This document shows positions 61,196-64,000 of a stretch of DNA of 64,000 nt, one piece after another. The stretch covers positions 310,889,137-310,953,136 of the forward strand of contig NC_057802.1 in NCBI RefSeq assembly GCF_018294505.1, in the 5' to 3' direction. The first letter of the stretch is position 1; each line of letters starts with the position of its first letter. The notes beneath the pieces are model-generated. The model saw only the letters and a program-made list of their open reading frames with translations, did not search any database and had not been told where the DNA came from. Position numbers and translations under genes: made by a program. This DNA comes from Triticum aestivum (taxonomy: Eukaryota > Streptophyta > Magnoliopsida > Poales > Poaceae).

Positions 61196-61673
61196 CTAAT
61201 GCACCTGAAGTCAATATTGCACCTGAAGCCATTATACCACTTGCACCTCACGTCAATGCCGATGCTCCTGTACCGCCTCCAAGGCCTCATACAATTGGGC
61301 TAGCTTTTGACCGCGGCCAACCTGTCATGGTTCGTTGGCCCATTCTGGTTCCTCCTCCTGCTCCCGGACCATAGTTCGACTATCATGTGGAGCACAGGAC
61401 TCAGGTCCAGAAGCCAAAACCAAGGCTGCCAAGGTTTCCAGGTACTGCAACTTCACCAGGATCTTTCAATGTGCATGGCTTCATTGCACACAACACCTTC
61501 TTTGACAGCGACAAGAACCCATACTCGAAGCCAAGAATTTCATCTGATCGGTTCTGGAGCTATTAGCAACGCAGTTATTACTCTTGTGTTCTTTATGATC
61601 AAGGGCGCATCTTTCCCCATATGTGTCTAGACTGTGAAGCTATTGCTGGCCTGCCCTGCCTAGAAGAAGCCCT
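61196..61673 (+). pseudogene. Additional ORF of the copia host, part 3 (C-terminal)
   Basis: Continues part 2 in frame after the TSD: APEVNIAPEAIIPLAPHVNA, LAFDRGQPVMVRWPIL, then TAG at 61372, HVEHRTQVQKPKPRLPRFPG, FNVHGFIAHNTFFDSDKNPY, another TAG at 61564, ending in ...LDCEAIAGLPCLEEAL. It is cut by the element at 61674. The visible additional ORF totals about 940 codons spread across 25.8 kb. Confidence 0.7.
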
Positions 61674-62778
61674 TGAAGGAAATATGCCCTAGAGGCAATA
61701 ATAAAGTTATTATTTATTTCCTTATATCATGGTAAATGTTTATTATTCATGCTAGAATTGTATTAACTGGAAACATAATACTTGTGTGAATACATAGACA
61801 AACAGAGTGTCACTAGTATGCCTCTACTTGACTAGCTCATTGATCAAAGATGGTTATGTTTCCTAGCCATTGACATGAGTTGTCATTTGATTAACGGGAT
61901 CACATCATTAGGAGAATGATGTGATTGACTTGACCCATTCCGTTAGCATAGCACTCGATCGTTTAGTATTCTGCTATTGCTTTCTTCATGACTTATACAT
62001 GTTCCTATGACTATGAGATTATGCAACTCCCGTTTACCGGAGGAACACTTTGTGTGCTACCAAACGTCACAACGTAACTGGGTGATTATAAAGGTGCTCT
62101 ACAGGTGTCTCCAAAGGTACTTGTTGGGTTAGCGTATTTCGAGATTAGGATTTGTCACTCCGATTGTCGGAGAGGTATCTCTGGGCCCACTCGGTAATGC
62201 ACATCACTATAAGCCTTGCAAGCATTGCAACTAATGAGTTAGTTGCGGGATGATGTATTACGGAACGAGTAAAGAGACTTGCCGGTAAAGAGATTGAACT
62301 AGGTATTGAGATACCTATGATCGAATCTCGGGCAAGTAATATACCGATGACAAAGGGAACAACGTATGTTGTTATGCGGTCTGACCGATAAAGATCTTCA
62401 TAGAATATGTAGGAGACAATATGGGCATCCAGGTCCTGCTATTGGTTATTGACAAGAGAGGTGTCTCGGTCATGTCTACTTAGTTCTCGAACCCGTAGGG
62501 TCCGCACGCTTAACTTTCGTTGGCGATATAGTACTATGAGTTATGTATGTTGGTGACCGAATGTTGTTCGGAATTTTGGATGAGATCACGGATATGACGA
62601 GGAACTCCGGAATAGTCCGGAAGTAGTGTTTGATCTCCGAAAAGGTTCCGGAATCCATCGGAAGGGGTTCCGGATGTTTCCCGAAATGTTTGGGCACAAG
62701 AACACTTTATCTGGGCCAAAGGGGAAAGCCCACGAGGTTTTTGGAAAGCGCAAAAGGAAGTTTTGCGGAGTCTAGGGG

Positions 62779-62834
62779 CCAGACGCCAGGGTCCCTGGCG
62801 TCTGGGTCCAGACGCCGGAAACCCTGGCGTCTGG
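62779..62834. repeat. Two adjacent perfect or near-perfect hairpins in the Angela-type LTR
   Basis: The first (62779-62805) has two 13-nt arms (CCAGACGCCAGGG and its complement) around a single T. The second (62808-62834) is the same palindrome with a mismatch-bearing centre (ccagacgcc..ggcgtctgg). Both lie about 100 bp before the TATA box. Confidence 0.85.
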
Positions 62835-62922
62835 CCCTGGAGTCCGAGAAGAACTCTTGCCTTTCGGGTGAAGCCGACTTTGTGGAGGCTTTTACTCCAA
62901 GTTTTGACCCCAAGGCTCAACA

Positions 62923-62930
62923 TATAAATA
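62923..62930 (+). promoter_or_regulatory. TATA box of the terminal Angela-type LTR
   Basis: TATAAATA in caacatataaatagagggg. Confidence 0.7.
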
Positions 62931-63361
62931 GAGGGGTAGGGCTAGCACCCAAGACATATCAAGAAACACCAAGCCGTGTGCCGGCAACCCCATCTCCTCT
63001 AGTTTATCCTCCGTCATAGTTTCGTAGTGCTTAGGCGAAGCCCTGCGAAGATTGTTCTTCACCAACACCGTCACCACGCCGTCGTGCTGCCGGAACTCAT
63101 CTACTACTTCGCCCCTCTTGCTGGATCGAGAAGGCGAGGAGGTCACCGAGCCGAATGTGTGCAGAACTCGGAGGTGACGTGCTTTCGGTACTTGGATCGG
63201 TCGGATCGTGAAGACGTACGACTACATCAACCGCGTTGATATAACGCTTCCGCTTACGGTCTACGAGGGTACGTAGACAACACTCTCCCGTCTCGTTGCT
63301 ATGCATCACCATGATCTTGCGTGTGCGTAGGTAATTTTTGAAATTACTACGTTCCCCAATA

Positions 63362-63375
63362 GTGGCATCCGAGCC
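63362..63375 (+). other. Primer-site-like sequence of the terminal element
   Basis: GTGGCATCCGAGCC directly follows the LTR. It is a diverged TGGTATCAGAGCC. Confidence 0.65.
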
Positions 63376-64000
63376 TGGTTTTATGCGTAGATGTCATATG
63401 CACGAGTAGAACACAAGTGAGTTGTGGGCGATATAAGTCATAGTGCTTACCAGCATGTCATACTTTGGTTCAGCGGTATTGTTGGATGAAGCGGCCTGGA
63501 CCGACATTACGCGTACGCTTACGCGAGACTGGTTCTACCGACGTGCTTTGCACACAGGTGGCTGGCGGGTGTCAGTTTCTCCAACTTTAGTTGAACCGAG
63601 TGTGGCTACGCCCGGTCCTTGCGAAGGTTAAAACAGCACCAACTTGACGAACTATCGTTGTGGTTTTGATGCGTAGGTAAGAACGGTTCTTGCTCAGCCC
63701 GTAGCAGCCACGTAAAAACTTGCAACAACAAAGTAGAGGACCTCTAACTTGTTTTTGCAGGGCATGTTGTGATGTGATATGGTCAAAGCATGATGCTAAA
63801 TTTTATTGTATGAGATGATCATGTTTTGTAACCGAGTTATCGGCAACTGGCAGGAGCCATATGGTTGTCGCTTTATTGTATGCAATGCAATTGCCCTGTA
63901 ATGCTTTACTTTATCACTAAGCGGTAGCGATAGTCGTAGAAGCATAAGATTGGCGAGACGACAATGATGCTACGATGGAGATCAAGGTGTCGCGCCGGTG
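63376..64000 (+). other. Untranslated leader of the terminal Angela-type element
   Basis: No coding frame. It is homologous to the leaders beside LTR B and LTR C in reverse orientation. Confidence 0.7.

Larger units (their letters stand above)
26571..61673 (+). mobile_element. Large copia host element (SIRE/Maximus-like), rearranged and split by nested insertions
   Basis: The element has a 5' LTR (26571-27884), primer site, gag (+), a 5-kb inverted block with the rest of gag and pol (-), a spacer and a long additional ORF (+) continuing to 61673. There it is cut by another retrotransposon. Its 3' LTR is outside the window or lost. Gag with a CCHC knuckle, the copia order integrase-RT-RNase H, and an additional ORF after pol fit the SIRE lineage; the family is inferred, not searched. 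Without the nested insertions (36529-44106, 45809-61200 and the MITE) the visible host is about 11.6 kb. Confidence 0.75.
61674..63361 (+). repeat. 5' LTR of the terminal Angela-type element
   Basis: 1,688 bp, starting TGAAGGAAATATGCCCTAGA. The end is ccccaata, where the family has ccccaaca, so the last base pair is mutated. TATAAATA at 62923-62930 is the promoter candidate. Confidence 0.9.
61674..64000 (+). mobile_element. 5' part of another BARE/WIS/Angela-type copia element, cut by window end
   Basis: Plus orientation, opposite to the three-LTR insertion. LTR 61674-63361, then the primer-site-like sequence and a non-coding leader to 64000. The leader matches, in reverse, the sequence beside LTR C (for example 'cgttcttgctagaaacctatagcagccacgt' words), but is clearly diverged. 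Confidence 0.9.

Overview
The window is nuclear DNA from a large grass genome, almost certainly Triticeae (wheat, Aegilops or barley type). The evidence is nested LTR retrotransposons with BARE/WIS/Angela-type LTRs, a Stowaway MITE, and two ordinary spliced grass genes sitting in transposon sequence. There are three assembly gaps (N runs at 5416-5555, 6103-6254 and 22301-22785). I see no bacterial features, CRISPR arrays, rRNA or convincing tRNA genes. Family names are from recognition only; no database was searched.

Layout. 1-6977: the 5' part of a minus-strand LTR element (very long LTR 2804-6977, tRNA-Met primer site, decayed internal part to the window start). 6978-9711: unassigned sequence with a likely MITE (7853-8123) and a clear 368-bp Mutator-type MITE with a perfect 9-bp target duplication (8629-8996). 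9712-11125: gene 1, minus strand, five coding exons, 194 aa, a NOPCHAP1/DUF4598 homologue with a Stowaway MITE in its second intron. 11665-12090: an AT-rich array. 12725-13665 and 20358-20630: two halves of one decayed LINE, split by a complete non-autonomous LTR element (13666-20357). 20636-23555: a compact gag-only LTR element with a perfect TSD at the LINE's edge. 23866-25864: gene 2, minus strand, seven coding exons, 341 aa, an aldo-keto reductase with its full catalytic tetrad.

26571 to the window end: one large copia host (probably SIRE/Maximus type) carrying nested insertions. In order: 5' LTR, primer site, a gag with stop codons (+), a 5-kb INVERTED segment holding the rest of gag and all of pol (-), a hAT-type MITE exactly at the right inversion breakpoint, a spacer with a plant-like TATA box, and a long additional 3' ORF (+). 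That ORF is split by a gypsy-like non-autonomous element (36529-44101) and by a BARE/Angela-type insertion with three LTRs and two internal regions (45809-61195) bounded by one TSD. It is cut off at 61674 by another BARE/Angela-type element that runs past the window end. Removing each insertion plus one TSD restores the host reading frame, which fixes the nesting order.

The two cellular genes look intact and unrelated: one probably assists box C/D snoRNP assembly, the other is a cytosolic NADPH-dependent oxidoreductase. Everything else is mobile DNA in various states of decay. The most informative structures are the three-LTR insertion, whose middle LTR looks chimeric, and the pol inversion ending on a MITE tip.
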